Positions 33,992 through 43,064 are shown, numbered from the stretch's first letter. The stretch: 64,000 nt of DNA from Streptococcus sp. zg-86 (GCF_017639855.1 NZ_CP072115.1:1550001-1614000); one strand, 5' to 3'. Numbers and translations are program-made. The notes: generated by a model not told the origin, from the sequence alone.

Positions 33992-34951
33992 ATGGAAACC
34001 TACTACAAAGCCATAAACTGGAATGCCATTGAAGATGTCATCGACAAGTCCACTTGGGAAAAATTAACCGAGCAATTCTGGCTCGATACCCGTATCCCAC
34101 TTTCGAATGACTTAGATGACTGGCGTAAATTAAGTACAGAAGAAAAAGACCTGGTTGGAAAAGTTTTCGGCGGCTTGACCTTGCTTGATACCCTTCAATC
34201 TGAAACAGGTGTTCAGGCACTTCGTAACGATATTCGTACACCACATGAAGAAGCTGTCTATAATAATATTCAATTCATGGAATCAGTACACGCCAAGTCC
34301 TATTCATCCATCTTTTCAACCCTCAATACTAAATCTGAAATTGATGAGATTTTCGACTGGACCAATAGTAACGAATACCTCCAACGCAAGGCTAAAATCA
34401 TCAATGATATTTATGAAACAGGCTCTCCACTTGAAAAGAAAGTAGCGAGTGTATTCTTAGAAACCTTCCTTTTCTACTCTGGTTTCTTTACACCACTCTA
34501 TTATCTTGGAAATAATAAACTAGCCAACGTAGCAGAAATCATCAAACTCATCATTCGTGACGAATCTGTTCATGGTACCTATATCGGCTATAAATTCCAG
34601 CTTGGGTTTAACGAATTATCTGAAGATGAGCAAGAAAAGCTCCGTGATTGGATGTATGACCTCCTCTATCAACTTTATGAAAATGAAGAAGGCTATACAG
34701 AAAGTCTCTATGACGGTGTTGGTTGGACTGAGGAAGTAAAGACCTTCCTTCGCTACAATGCCAATAAGGCTCTCATGAATCTAGGGCAAGATCCACTCTT
34801 TCCTGATTCAGCCGATGATGTCAATCCAATTGTCATGAACGGTATCTCAACAGGAACATCTAACCACGACTTCTTCTCACAAGTCGGAAATGGTTACCTT
34901 CTCGGTAGTGTTGAAGCCATGCAAGACAATGACTATCTCTACGGTTTATAA
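33992..34951 (+). CDS. nrdF: class Ib ribonucleotide reductase, small (radical) subunit
   Basis: 319 aa. It carries the dimetal centre and tyrosyl radical used by NrdE. The ligand helices read LLDTLQSETG, then FMESVHAKSYS with the radical tyrosine, then FLETFLFYSGF and RDESVHGTYIG. The ATG at 33992 (METYYKAINWN) is preferred; an in-frame GTG nine bases earlier is less likely. The ribosome site is weak (AGAAAG). It is transcribed from its own promoter and terminated by the hairpin at 34.96 kb. Confidence 0.95.
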   Translation: METYYKAINWNAIEDVIDKSTWEKLTEQFWLDTRIPLSNDLDDWRKLSTEEKDLVGKVFGGLTLLDTLQSETGVQALRNDIRTPHEEAVYNNIQFMESVHAKSYSSIFSTLNTKSEIDEIFDWTNSNEYLQRKAKIINDIYETGSPLEKKVASVFLETFLFYSGFFTPLYYLGNNKLANVAEIIKLIIRDESVHGTYIGYKFQLGFNELSEDEQEKLRDWMYDLLYQLYENEEGYTESLYDGVGWTEEVKTFLRYNANKALMNLGQDPLFPDSADDVNPIVMNGISTGTSNHDFFSQVGNGYLLGSVEAMQDNDYLYGL

Positions 34952-34959
34952 ACAAAAAC

Positions 34960-34988
34960 GACTGGAAATCATTTTCCAGTTCTTTTTT
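34960..34988 (+). terminator. nrdF terminator
   Basis: ACTGGAAA (34961-34968) pairs with TTTCCAGT (34973-34980), followed by TCTTTTTT. Confidence 0.8.
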
Positions 34989-35061
34989 ATCCCAATAATC
35001 AGCGATATACGTCTCATACTCTATTACTATCAAAAGTAGCAGTTTTCGATACTTTATTAGA

Positions 35062-35110
35062 TATAGTGAATTGAATAAAGGATAGGACATCGTTCAGTCG
35101 CTTTGCTTCA
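35062..35110. repeat. MITE-like element, family 2, fragment
   Basis: Begins TATAGTGAATTGAATAAAGG and continues with ATAGGACAT, which matches one half of the elements at 50668-50762 and 60472-60566 read from the other end. The other half is missing. Confidence 0.55.
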
Positions 35111-35249
35111 ATAGTCCACTGGACTGTTGAACCCTTCGGAGTTTCATTGCTAAATGTTGAGTCTAATGTCTCAAAAGTTGTGTTTTTAAGATTATAAATG
35201 GTGGATAAGTTGGTTATCTTGGAGTTTCAATGAGTATAAACAATAGAAA

Positions 35250-35590
35250 ATGTTTTTCAAGAAAAAATGTAAGACTTGAAACTTAGAGAACGGGGTTTTT
35301 CATGAAAAACGCAAGACTAAAAATCTAGGGAATCATTTTTCAATAGAAATTGCAAAACTTAGAATCTAGGGAACCATTTCTCAAGAAAGGTTGCAAAACT
35401 TAGAATCTAGGGAACCAGTTTTCAAGAAAAATTGCAAAACTTAAAACCTTGGGAAGCAGTTTTCAAGAAAGATTACAAAACTTAGAATCTAGGGAACCAG
35501 TTTTCAATAGAAATTGCAAAACTTAGAATCTAGGGAGGCGTTTTTCAAAAAAGATATGCAAGACTTGAAGCAAATACTCCTAAAACCTCA
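35250..35590. repeat. degenerate 41-bp tandem array A (about 8 units)
   Basis: The core CAAAACTTAGAATCTAGG recurs with its TAGG at about 35326, 35367, 35408, (35449), 35490 and 35531, i.e. every 41 bp. Each core is followed by an A/T-rich TTTTCAAGAAA segment. Units at the edges are more diverged. The array is non-coding and lies between the nrdF terminator and the CPBP gene. The same unit builds the array at 55130-55570. Confidence 0.8.
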
Positions 35591-35650
35591 AAAATATTGA
35601 TTCTAATTAACTATCAAGTAGACTATGTACTGGTGAAAAAGTGAGCTACA

Positions 35651-35680
35651 AAAAAGAAGTGAATACCCTCACTTCTTTTT
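35651..35680 (-). terminator. terminator of the XRE/CPBP operon
   Basis: AAAAAGAAGTGA and TCACTTCTTTTT form a 12-bp stem with a 6-nt loop. It overlaps the stop codon of the CPBP gene. Confidence 0.8.
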
Positions 35681-36347
35681 AGAATAATATCGTCACAAAG
35701 GATAAGAGATTGTTGGCGAAATGCAGTCCGACAGAGTAGCGCAAATCTCGTTTTGCCAAGTACAGCCATCCTAGACTCACTCCCATGGTAAAATAAATCA
35801 AAAAGTCTGATAACGTACGTGGCCCATGTGCCAAGCAGAACAGACCACTGCTCAAGAACAAATAGAAAATGATACTAATCTTTTTTGTCAAAGTTGGGAA
35901 GAAGTAACCCGCAAACACCCCTCTAAAGAGCAGTTCTTCCATAATAGGTGCAAAAATGACAACTGCAAAGAAAGAAAAGAGTGGCTGTGATAAGACACTT
36001 TGTTCTACAAGCTGTTGGTTATTACTAGGAGGAACTGGCAGAACCTGTTGCCCAACAAGGACTAGAATAAACAAGCCGATTGGATAGAGGATGTTAGACA
36101 GCCACGGTTTTGGCAGTTCAATTGTAATATCTTTTTTGCCATAGACATACTTCCAGTAGAGATAGGACATGGCTGTCAGAAAAACTAGGCCAATCACTCC
36201 AAAAATCGGCACCATGCGCTCTACCCATTCAGCAGGTATATCAGGTCTCTGATGTGCTACCATATCAAACGTTAATAAACCGGCTCCATTTAAATAGGCA
36301 TATAGGGCAAGAAACCATAAAACAATGCGAATAAGTATTTTTTTCAT
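35679..36347 (-). CDS. CPBP-family intramembrane metalloprotease
   Basis: 222 aa with about six membrane segments. The CPBP (Abi) motifs are present: EELLFRGVF with the paired glutamates and arginine, FCLAHGP, and LHFANN. The start at 36347 has AAGGAG upstream; the longer in-frame start inside the previous gene is rejected. In streptococci such proteins often lie next to bacteriocin or XRE genes and may process peptides or give self-immunity. Here it ends an XRE-headed operon of membrane proteins, and no substrate is evident. Confidence 0.85.
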   Translation of the reverse strand: MKKILIRIVLWFLALYAYLNGAGLLTFDMVAHQRPDIPAEWVERMVPIFGVIGLVFLTAMSYLYWKYVYGKKDITIELPKPWLSNILYPIGLFILVLVGQQVLPVPPSNNQQLVEQSVLSQPLFSFFAVVIFAPIMEELLFRGVFAGYFFPTLTKKISIIFYLFLSSGLFCLAHGPRTLSDFLIYFTMGVSLGWLYLAKRDLRYSVGLHFANNLLSFVTILF

Positions 36348-36357
36348 CTTTTTCTCC

Positions 36358-37113
36358 TTATTTGAAATAATTTTTAACTTGCTGAATCCCTCTGAAATTA
36401 ATATAAATATGGATAAAGGCGACAATCAGAAAGGCTAACAGCTGAAATTCTTGTAGTATCATGGAAATAATAGCGATAATTGGATACAAGGCTGGTAAGA
36501 CAATTTGATTCAGTTGAAAGAGGGTCATAAAGCTATTTTCGTAATTCGCCTCTCGCTCTCCCTCATCGTAACTCCTTACTAAATTCAAAGCATCTTCTGG
36601 CATGGCGAACTTGGGAAAATCATAGTTCCGTACAACCTTAAACGTTTTTTGAAGATCGTTCAGAAGGAAGAACAAAACGATGTACAATAGCACAGGAATC
36701 ATCATACTCAGCCAATGGGTAAAATCAATTACCACCATGTATAGGCCACCAAAGAGAGAAAAAATCATACTGATTGAAAAGATATTAAAGGCAATCGTTC
36801 CATATTCCAACTTCCTAAAAGAAGAGGTGTGAAACGTATCCATCCCTTCCTCGTCATCCCTTTCTTCTGCCTTTTGATAGGCGATCATATCTCGACGACT
36901 GTGACTTAGGAAATACCATGTCAAACCAGCCAATAAGATACTTGCTACTTGAGCAAGGTACACATATCCGTCTAAAATTAACAATGGGCGTATAACTTCT
37001 TTAAATGCAACACCTTGTGCAATTCCTTTACCAAAAAAATAACCAATCAATCCACACACAAATCCACACACAAATAGAAAACCAACTGTACGTAATCGTT
37101 TCTGCATTTTCAT
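36358..37113 (-). CDS. DUF3169-family membrane protein
   Basis: 251 aa with about six membrane helices and a charged loop near residues 75-105 (YQKAEERDDEEGM). The pattern fits the DUF3169 family, found beside small XRE regulators in Firmicutes; no function is known. It overlaps the preceding gene by four nt (ATGA), so it is translationally coupled. Confidence 0.7.
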   Translation of the reverse strand: MKMQKRLRTVGFLFVCGFVCGLIGYFFGKGIAQGVAFKEVIRPLLILDGYVYLAQVASILLAGLTWYFLSHSRRDMIAYQKAEERDDEEGMDTFHTSSFRKLEYGTIAFNIFSISMIFSLFGGLYMVVIDFTHWLSMMIPVLLYIVLFFLLNDLQKTFKVVRNYDFPKFAMPEDALNLVRSYDEGEREANYENSFMTLFQLNQIVLPALYPIIAIISMILQEFQLLAFLIVAFIHIYINFRGIQQVKNYFK

Positions 37114-37298
37114 TCCCTCACCTCATTATCTTTACCAAAAGCATTCCCCATACTTGCTAAAAGCCCAGCAATGATAAGCCAATCTTCTAGCTGGAAAACC
37201 GCTCCCATTAAAATTCTGACTAACATGGCAAGCATTCCAAGAATCCAGCTTGCTTTGAGTACCATTCTGCCTGTAATAACGATTTCATTTTTCTTCAT
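37110..37298 (-). CDS. small membrane protein, 62 aa
   Basis: Two hydrophobic segments (VLKASWILGMLAMLVRILMG and LIIAGLLASMG) separated by a short polar turn. It is coupled by 4-nt overlaps to the genes on both sides. I recognise no family. Confidence 0.7.
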   Translation of the reverse strand: MKKNEIVITGRMVLKASWILGMLAMLVRILMGAVFQLEDWLIIAGLLASMGNAFGKDNEVRE

Positions 37299-37492
37299 TT
37301 TTGATCTCCTTTGCTGTCTTCTTCTATCAGCAAGCCAGACAGAGCTGGTAGGATAATGAGAAATTCGTTTGTCACATCATAGTTTCCTGCAAAGACTTTC
37401 CCAGCTACATAGCCCATCATAAATAGTCCAAATAACAACGCGACTACTTTAAAAGATATCTCATTTCCTGCTTGAATCTGTTTCTTTTTCAT
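37295..37492 (-). CDS. small membrane protein, 65 aa
   Basis: Two hydrophobic stretches (VVALLFGLFMMGYVAG and FLIILPALSGLL) and a charged tail (EEDSKGDQK). It is the second gene of the operon, 44 nt after the XRE gene, with GGAGAAATAAT upstream and an ATGA overlap downstream. It is the same size and layout as its neighbour, so the two may be diverged paralogues. Confidence 0.7.
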   Translation of the reverse strand: MKKKQIQAGNEISFKVVALLFGLFMMGYVAGKVFAGNYDVTNEFLIILPALSGLLIEEDSKGDQK

Positions 37493-37536
37493 ATTATTTC
37501 TCCTACTCTCACTCTACTTCATGCTTGATGGAAGAA

Positions 37537-37743
37537 CTATTCTTCTTCCTCTAAGCGAAAGACTTGCTCCAAGGGTTCGTTGAAAATTTGGGCAATTTTA
37601 AGGGCAATGATGACAGATGGAGTGTACTCTCCCCGCTCAATCAGGCTAATGGTTTGTCTTGAAACTCCAGCTTCCTTTGCTAAAGCCGTTTGGTTTAACC
37701 CATCTCTGGCTCGTAATTCCTTGAGCCTATTTTTTAGAATCAT
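37537..37743 (-). CDS. XRE-family regulator (68 aa)
   Basis: A single helix-turn-helix domain (LNQTALAKEAGVSRQTISLIERG) with a short acidic tail, like the Cro-type regulators that pair with DUF3169 membrane proteins. It heads a five-gene operon down to the CPBP protease. The promoter is built into a palindromic TTTTTGACA / TGTCAAAAA site, so autorepression is likely. Confidence 0.9.
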   Translation of the reverse strand: MILKNRLKELRARDGLNQTALAKEAGVSRQTISLIERGEYTPSVIIALKIAQIFNEPLEQVFRLEEEE

Positions 37744-37783
37744 AGAGAACTCCTTCCTAGCTAGTTCTTCCTAACTTGATTTT

Positions 37784-37850
37784 ATTGTAACACATTCTTT
37801 TCTTTTTGACAACTATATTTGTCAAAAAAATAATAATTTTTGTCAAAAAG
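37784..37850 (-). promoter_or_regulatory. promoter and palindromic operator of the XRE operon
   Basis: On the minus strand TTGTCA (37807-37812), 17 bp and TACAAT (37784-37789). The -35 lies inside a 26-bp palindrome (37803-37828) with 9-bp arms TTTTTGACA / TGTCAAAAA. A third half-site lies at 37841-37849, which points to cooperative repressor binding. Confidence 0.75.
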
Positions 37851-37919
37851 TTTATTATCTTAGTCAGAATAACTAGTTTCCTTGTCAAAACTCAACTTAA
37901 ATGACCTATGAACACTAAA

Positions 37920-37947
37920 AAAGTAGTCTGGAAATCCAGACTACTTT
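37920..37947 (-). terminator. alaS terminator
   Basis: AAAGTAGTCTGG and CCAGACTACTTT form a perfect 12-bp stem with a 4-nt loop, followed by TTTT on the minus strand, seven bases after the alaS stop. Confidence 0.85.
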
Positions 37948-37953
37948 GTCTTC

Positions 37954-40572
37954 TTATAGATGGTTGCCAACTTCTGCCAAGAGTTTTCCAATTGCAGAGG
38001 CATCGCTTCCTCCTGCCATAGCCATGTCTGGTTTACCACCACCGCGACCAGCTACGATTGGAGCGAGTTCTTTAATCAGATTTCCTGCATGGACATCCTT
38101 GGTCTTGCTTGCGACCAAGACATTAACTTTTTCACCGATAGCAGCGACGAGCACCAAGACATCTGAATAATCTTTTTGTTTCCAGTTATCAGCAAAAGTA
38201 CGTAGTGCTCCTGCATCTGACACTTCGATTTGGCTAGCAATATAGCGCAGACCATTTGCTTCTTTAACACCTTTGAAAATATCACCAGCCGCAGCTGCTG
38301 CTGCTTTTTCTTTCAAAGCTGCATTTTCTTTTTGCAATTCACGCAACTGTTCTTGCAGACTTGCGACCTTGTTTGGTACTTCTTTGATTTGTGGTGCTTT
38401 AATGGTTGTAGCTACTGCTTTAAGCAATTCTTCTTCTTCACGGTAGGCAAGGAAGGCTTCACGGCTGGTTACTGCAATGATACGACGAGTTCCAGAACCA
38501 ATTCCTTCTTCTTTGACAATCTTGAAGAGACCGATTTCAGCAGTATTTGCCACATGTGTACCACCACACAATTCGATAGAATAATCACCGATGGTTACAA
38601 CGCGGACTTCTTTGCCATACTTTTCACCAAAGAGAGCCATTGCCCCCATTTCTTTCGCCGTGTCAATGTCTGTCTCGACTGTCACGACTGGAAGGGCTGC
38701 CCAGATTTGGGCGTTGACTTCTTCTTCGATACGACGGAGTTCTTCAGCTGTTACGGCTTCAAAGTGGGTAAAGTCAAAGCGTAGAAATTCTTGTTCATTG
38801 AGAGAACCTGCCTGCGTTGCATGTTCCCCAATCACGTGATGAAGGGCAGCATGAAGAAGGTGAGTCGCTGTATGGTTTTTCATCACACGGTGGCGACGAA
38901 GTGTATCAATGGCAAGAGTATAAGTTGCACCTGTATGCAATTCTCCAAGCACTTCTACTGTATGAAGCGGTTGACCATTCGGAGCTTTCTGAACATCTGT
39001 CACACGAGCAACCAGTTGACCTGCTTCATCCAAAATCGATCCATAGTCTGCAACCTGTCCCCCCATCTCTGCATAGAAAGGTGTTTGATTGAAGACAAGT
39101 AGGGCTTCGCCACTTGCTAGGCTATCCACACGCGCATTCTCTGCAATAATAACCACTAGGCTTGCGGTCAACTCGTCTGCACCATAGACAAAGGTAGATT
39201 CCTCCGTAATACCTGCAAGGGTCTCATTTTGCATGCCCATTGAACCGCCCTTGACAACAGACGCACGCGCACGCTCTTGCTGTTCTTTCATGGCTGTTTT
39301 AAAGCCTTCGTGGTCAATGGCAAATCCTTGGTCTTCTGCTAATTCTTCGGTCAATTCAACTGGGAAACCATAGGTGTCATACAGTTTGAAAATATCTTTT
39401 CCTTCGAGGGTTGATTTTCCAGCTTCTTTCAACTCAGCTAACAATTCATCCAAGTGGATTGAACCCGCATCAATGGTCCGTGCAAAGGTTTCTTCTTCTC
39501 GTTTAACGATTTTTTCGATAAATTCATGCTTTTCAAGCACTTCTGGATAGTAACTTTCCATAATATGGCCAACTGTCACAACTAATTGGTACAAGAAGGA
39601 TTCATTAATGCCCAAGCGACGACCATGCATAACCGCACGGCGGAGCAAACGGCGAAGGACATAACCACGTCCCTCATTTCCAGGAAGAGCACCGTCACCA
39701 ATCGCAAAGGAAAGGGCACGAATATGGTCTGCAATGACCTTGAAGCTCATGTTATCCCCATCTGAATCATAGGTTTTACCAGATAGTTTTTCCACTTCAC
39801 GGATAATCGGCATGAAGAGATCTGTTTCAAAGTTGGTCTTAGCCCCTTGGAAAATCGCAGCCAATCGCTCTAAACCAGCACCCGTATCAATGTTTTTATT
39901 TGGCAATTCCTTGTACTCAGAGCGCGGTACTTCTGGATCTGCGTTGAATTGAGAGAGAACGATATTCCAAATCTCGATGTAGCGGTCATTTTCAATATCT
40001 TCTTCTAAGAGTCGAATGCCGATATTTTCTGGGTCAAAAGCTTCTCCACGGTCAAAGAAAATTTCTGTATCTGGTCCAGAAGGTCCTGCACCGATTTCCC
40101 AGAAGTTGTCCTCAAGCGGAATCAAGTGACTTGGGTCAACCCCCAGAGCAAGCCAACGGTTATAAGAATCGGTATCGTCTGGGTAGTAGGTCATGTAGAG
40201 CTTTTCTTTTGAAAAACCAAACCATTCTGGGCTGGTCAACAGTTCAAAGCCCCACTCAATTGCTTCATCGCGGAAATAATCTCCAATAGAGAAGTTCCCA
40301 AGCATTTCAAACATGGTGTGGTGACGGGCTGTCTTTCCGACATTTTCAATATCGTTGGTCCGAATGGACTTTTGAGCATTAGTAATCCGTGGATTGTCAG
40401 GAATTACTGATCCGTCGAAATATTTTTTTAAGGTTGCTACCCCAGAGTTAATCCACAAGAGGGTTGGGTCGTTGACTGGGACAAGATTAGCAGATGGTTC
40501 TACTGAATGTCCCTTTGACTTCCAGAAGTCCAACCACATTTGACGAATTTGTGCACTAGATAATTGTTTCAT
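37954..40572 (-). CDS. alaS: alanyl-tRNA synthetase
   Basis: 872 aa, full length. Class II catalytic core at the N-terminus (HHTMFEMLGNFSIGDYF motif 2 region, then GYVLRRLLRRA). The editing domain has the metal ligands HTATHLLH and CGGTH. The C-Ala domain ends with the glycine-rich GGGKPDMAMAGG. The start at 40572 has AGGAAA upstream and gives the normal N-terminus MKQLSSAQIRQMW. It follows the LURP-type gene by 19 nt, and both sit behind a T-box leader, so expression should rise when uncharged tRNA-Ala accumulates. Confidence 0.97.
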   Translation of the reverse strand: MKQLSSAQIRQMWLDFWKSKGHSVEPSANLVPVNDPTLLWINSGVATLKKYFDGSVIPDNPRITNAQKSIRTNDIENVGKTARHHTMFEMLGNFSIGDYFRDEAIEWGFELLTSPEWFGFSKEKLYMTYYPDDTDSYNRWLALGVDPSHLIPLEDNFWEIGAGPSGPDTEIFFDRGEAFDPENIGIRLLEEDIENDRYIEIWNIVLSQFNADPEVPRSEYKELPNKNIDTGAGLERLAAIFQGAKTNFETDLFMPIIREVEKLSGKTYDSDGDNMSFKVIADHIRALSFAIGDGALPGNEGRGYVLRRLLRRAVMHGRRLGINESFLYQLVVTVGHIMESYYPEVLEKHEFIEKIVKREEETFARTIDAGSIHLDELLAELKEAGKSTLEGKDIFKLYDTYGFPVELTEELAEDQGFAIDHEGFKTAMKEQQERARASVVKGGSMGMQNETLAGITEESTFVYGADELTASLVVIIAENARVDSLASGEALLVFNQTPFYAEMGGQVADYGSILDEAGQLVARVTDVQKAPNGQPLHTVEVLGELHTGATYTLAIDTLRRHRVMKNHTATHLLHAALHHVIGEHATQAGSLNEQEFLRFDFTHFEAVTAEELRRIEEEVNAQIWAALPVVTVETDIDTAKEMGAMALFGEKYGKEVRVVTIGDYSIELCGGTHVANTAEIGLFKIVKEEGIGSGTRRIIAVTSREAFLAYREEEELLKAVATTIKAPQIKEVPNKVASLQEQLRELQKENAALKEKAAAAAAGDIFKGVKEANGLRYIASQIEVSDAGALRTFADNWKQKDYSDVLVLVAAIGEKVNVLVASKTKDVHAGNLIKELAPIVAGRGGGKPDMAMAGGSDASAIGKLLAEVGNHL

Positions 40573-40591
40573 TTTTCCTATTTCCTTTCCT

Positions 40592-41086
40592 TTACGTTGC
40601 GGCAGCTGCTGAGGCACTCCGCATCTCCTTCACATAATCAATTGCAATAACCAAAGCAATCGTAACATCTGCATAAGCATCCTCATAGACACTTACTTGA
40701 TAGGTTGAGGTCATTCGAAACCATTCTTGATCAATACGGGCAACGGTTACACCATTATGGAGCAAATCAAATCGCATATCCCAGAAATCACCAATCACCT
40801 CCAGGCCTAGATTCTCAATTTCATAACGAGGCTTGAACCAAGAGAATTTTTTCTGAATGATGAATGGGGCTTGCCCTTGAACGGTTACCTCGAAGCGAGA
40901 GAAGAACCAAGAGAATTTCCTCTGAATGGTACTAACAAGCTGTCCACTAGCATTGTGAATCTCAAAGTTTTTAAACCACTTGAGCACACTACCTTCGACT
41001 TGGTAACATAGTTGACCTCGGTCATCTTTGATGTCAAATTTGCCACCCCAGGACCAAAAACGTTGCTTAATCTGAAACTGTTTCAT
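40592..41086 (-). CDS. LURP1/YxjI-type (tubby-like) protein
   Basis: 164 aa. It consists of short repeated beta-hairpin units rich in FSWF / KFSWFKPRYEIENLG, as in the LURP-one-related (DUF567) fold related to the phospholipid-scramblase and Tubby barrel. There is no signal peptide. The function in bacteria is unknown. It lies between the Ala-type T-box and alaS, so it is co-regulated with alanyl-tRNA synthetase; the biological link is not obvious. Confidence 0.75.
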   Translation of the reverse strand: MKQFQIKQRFWSWGGKFDIKDDRGQLCYQVEGSVLKWFKNFEIHNASGQLVSTIQRKFSWFFSRFEVTVQGQAPFIIQKKFSWFKPRYEIENLGLEVIGDFWDMRFDLLHNGVTVARIDQEWFRMTSTYQVSVYEDAYADVTIALVIAIDYVKEMRSASAAAAT

Positions 41087-41099
41087 CCTAGACCTCCAA

Positions 41100-41284
41100 A
41101 AAGAAAAAACAAGAACACTAACGAAGGGCGAAAAACCGCGGTACCACCTTCATTCAATGAACTTGTCATTCTCTTTTTCTATGCAATTGTCATGACTAAG
41201 TAGCAAGATAGTCTACCTTATAATATGGCTCGCACCGACCGCCAATTCTCTGAAATAAGGGGGATAGAATATCCATTCTTAATC
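41100..41284 (-). promoter_or_regulatory. T-box riboswitch, tRNA-Ala type
   Basis: On the minus strand the conserved T-box GAAGGTGGTACCGCGG is at about 41128-41144. Its antiterminator/terminator partner CGCCCTTCG and a T-rich stretch follow. Upstream, AGAGAATTGGCGGTCGGTGCGAGCC matches the distal part of stem I; a GCT triplet after it is a plausible alanine specifier. The leader starts directly after prsA, so its promoter must overlap the prsA end or it relies on readthrough. Confidence 0.85.
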
Positions 41285-42277
41285 TTATTTATCTTTTTCT
41301 GAACTTGATTCTTTTGTTTCAGAACTGCTTGAAGCCTCTGTACTTGACGCTTCTGAACTTGCAGCATCTCCTGTAGTGATGTATTGTGATAAGATGCCTT
41401 GGAAGGCTTGATCTTTCACTTTTACATTCGCTGTTTTAAAGGCTTCTGCAATTACATTTTTAACGTAGGCTGCATCACTTTGTTTGGACTTAACAATCGA
41501 ATCTTTCAAAATGTCTTTGTATTCTTTCCAATCCGCAGCTTTTTCTGTCTTACTGTTTAATTTTACAACATAAAAACTTGTTTTATAATTTGATAAATTC
41601 ACATTTTTAACAACTGATGCGCCTACTTGATTGTTGTTTAAAGCAAAAACAGCTGTTTTGACTTCATTTGGTACAGTTGTTGATGTCGAATCAAATTTAA
41701 TGGTTCCACCATTTTCTTTGGTAGCTGTATCTGTTGAATTATCCTTTGCTAATTGCGCAAAATCAGCACCTTCTGCTTGCGCTTGACCTAAGACTTCGTT
41801 TGCTTTTGCTTCGTCATCTAATTTGATAATTTGCGCAGTTACCTCAGGCGTGTAGGCATCGTAAGCCTTTTTATAGGCTTCGTCATCCAATTCTTTCTCT
41901 GCTTTTTCTTTTACTGCAAACTCCACCAATTTATTGGCCCGAATTTGTTTCTTATAGGTTTCTTGTGTTAGACCAGCGGAAGTAAGGGCTGCTGTAAATG
42001 ACTCTCCATATTGTTCAGCCATTTTATCATAGGTTTCATCTACATCTTTGGCTGAAACTTCTTTACCATATTGTTGTTCAAAAACATCACCAATCACCAT
42101 AGACAATAAGGTCTGTTGCGCTTGCTGGTTGGTTTTAACACGCTCATAAAATTCTGAAACGCTGATTGTATTTCCTTTCATCGTGACAATATCCTTGTCA
42201 GATCCATTTGCACAAGCCGCAAGAGTCACAGCTGCAAATAGGGTTACAGCTCCTGCGAGAATTTTTTTAGTCTTCAT
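41285..42277 (-). CDS. prsA: PrsA-like foldase lipoprotein
   Basis: 330 aa. A lipoprotein signal peptide ends in the lipobox LAAC. A helical N-lobe comes next, then a parvulin-type segment (TPEVTAQIIKLDD to FYVVKLNSK) and a low-complexity Ser/Glu tail. It acts outside the membrane, helping secreted proteins fold. The start at 42277 (MKTKKILAG) has GGAGAAG upstream; a longer in-frame start would put extra charged residues before the signal. It carries its own promoter at 42.31 kb. Confidence 0.93.
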   Translation of the reverse strand: MKTKKILAGAVTLFAAVTLAACANGSDKDIVTMKGNTISVSEFYERVKTNQQAQQTLLSMVIGDVFEQQYGKEVSAKDVDETYDKMAEQYGESFTAALTSAGLTQETYKKQIRANKLVEFAVKEKAEKELDDEAYKKAYDAYTPEVTAQIIKLDDEAKANEVLGQAQAEGADFAQLAKDNSTDTATKENGGTIKFDSTSTTVPNEVKTAVFALNNNQVGASVVKNVNLSNYKTSFYVVKLNSKTEKAADWKEYKDILKDSIVKSKQSDAAYVKNVIAEAFKTANVKVKDQAFQGILSQYITTGDAASSEASSTEASSSSETKESSSEKDK

Positions 42278-42311
42278 TGTGAATTGCTTCTCCTTTTTTA
42301 TTAACTGTACC

Positions 42312-42320
42312 ATTATACCA
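42312..42320 (-). promoter_or_regulatory. prsA promoter (extended -10)
   Basis: TGGTATAAT on the minus strand (hexamer 42312-42317), with no good -35. It lies between the methyltransferase stop and the prsA start. Confidence 0.55.
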
Positions 42321-42338
42321 CAAATGCTTAAAAAATAC

Positions 42339-43058
42339 TTAATTTTCTTCTGTCTGAAGGCGTACGTTTTCTACGTTTTTCCTAAGCATGAGTAGACCGT
42401 CACTCATAGACACTAAACTCGCTGTCAGGTCAGGATTATCCAAGGTTGCATCAAATAATCGCTGCAACCCCCTATAGATTGTCCGCTGACCACGACGGAC
42501 TTCCATAATATCACGCGCTACATCGCCACCTTGAAAAATATCATCTAAAATAATCAGTCCTCCAACTTTCACCTTTTTCAAGACTTCTGGTAAAAAGACA
42601 ATGTACTTCGACTTAGCAGAATCCATAAAGACAAAATCATAGCTATTATCTGCTAAGGTCGGTAACACATCCATCGCTTCACCTTCGACTAATTCAATCT
42701 GGTTTCGCTGATCATATTTGGCAAAATTTTCCTTGGCAAAGCCAATCATCTCTTCATTGCGATCAATGGTCGTAATCTTGGAAGTCGGACTATTTTCTGC
42801 CATTAACAAAGCAGAATACCCAATCGCTGTCCCAATTTCTAAGATAGCAGCAGGCTGTAGCAATTGCATGAGTAGGCGAAAATAAGCTGTTGTCTCGTGA
42901 GGAATAATCGGAATATTCTCCTTACGCGCAAAGTCTTCCAGCTCTTTCAAAAATCCTATATTTTGCGCCTGACGTGTCCGCATCATTTCCACAATTTCTT
43001 CCTTTACTACTGGACGGCGCATGTTGTGGTTTGCGTTTTTACTGTATGATTCTACCAT
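42339..43058 (-). CDS. O-methyltransferase, TrmR/YrrM-like
   Basis: 239 aa class I SAM-dependent methyltransferase of the O-methyltransferase 3 family. The SAM-binding motif I is ILEIGTAIGYSALLMA, motif II is ITTIDRNEEM and the metal/substrate motif is FVFMDSAKSKY, then LIILDDIF. Close relatives (B. subtilis TrmR) methylate 5-hydroxyuridine in the tRNA wobble position. The start is unusual: no ribosome site is visible, and the -10 hexamer ends seven bases upstream of the ATG, so the mRNA may be leaderless. Confidence 0.85.
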   Translation of the reverse strand: MVESYSKNANHNMRRPVVKEEIVEMMRTRQAQNIGFLKELEDFARKENIPIIPHETTAYFRLLMQLLQPAAILEIGTAIGYSALLMAENSPTSKITTIDRNEEMIGFAKENFAKYDQRNQIELVEGEAMDVLPTLADNSYDFVFMDSAKSKYIVFLPEVLKKVKVGGLIILDDIFQGGDVARDIMEVRRGQRTIYRGLQRLFDATLDNPDLTASLVSMSDGLLMLRKNVENVRLQTEEN

Positions 43059-43064
43059 TTTTTC

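Noticed and set aside
35250..35590. CRISPR array
   Set aside because: The periodic unit is degenerate throughout, there is no constant repeat with unique spacers, and no cas gene is present. It is a tandem repeat.
38230..39102. Plus-strand frames within alaS (103-184 codons)
   Set aside because: They lie wholly antisense to a full-length, conserved alaS and are rich in Cys/Phe/Ser as expected for shadows.
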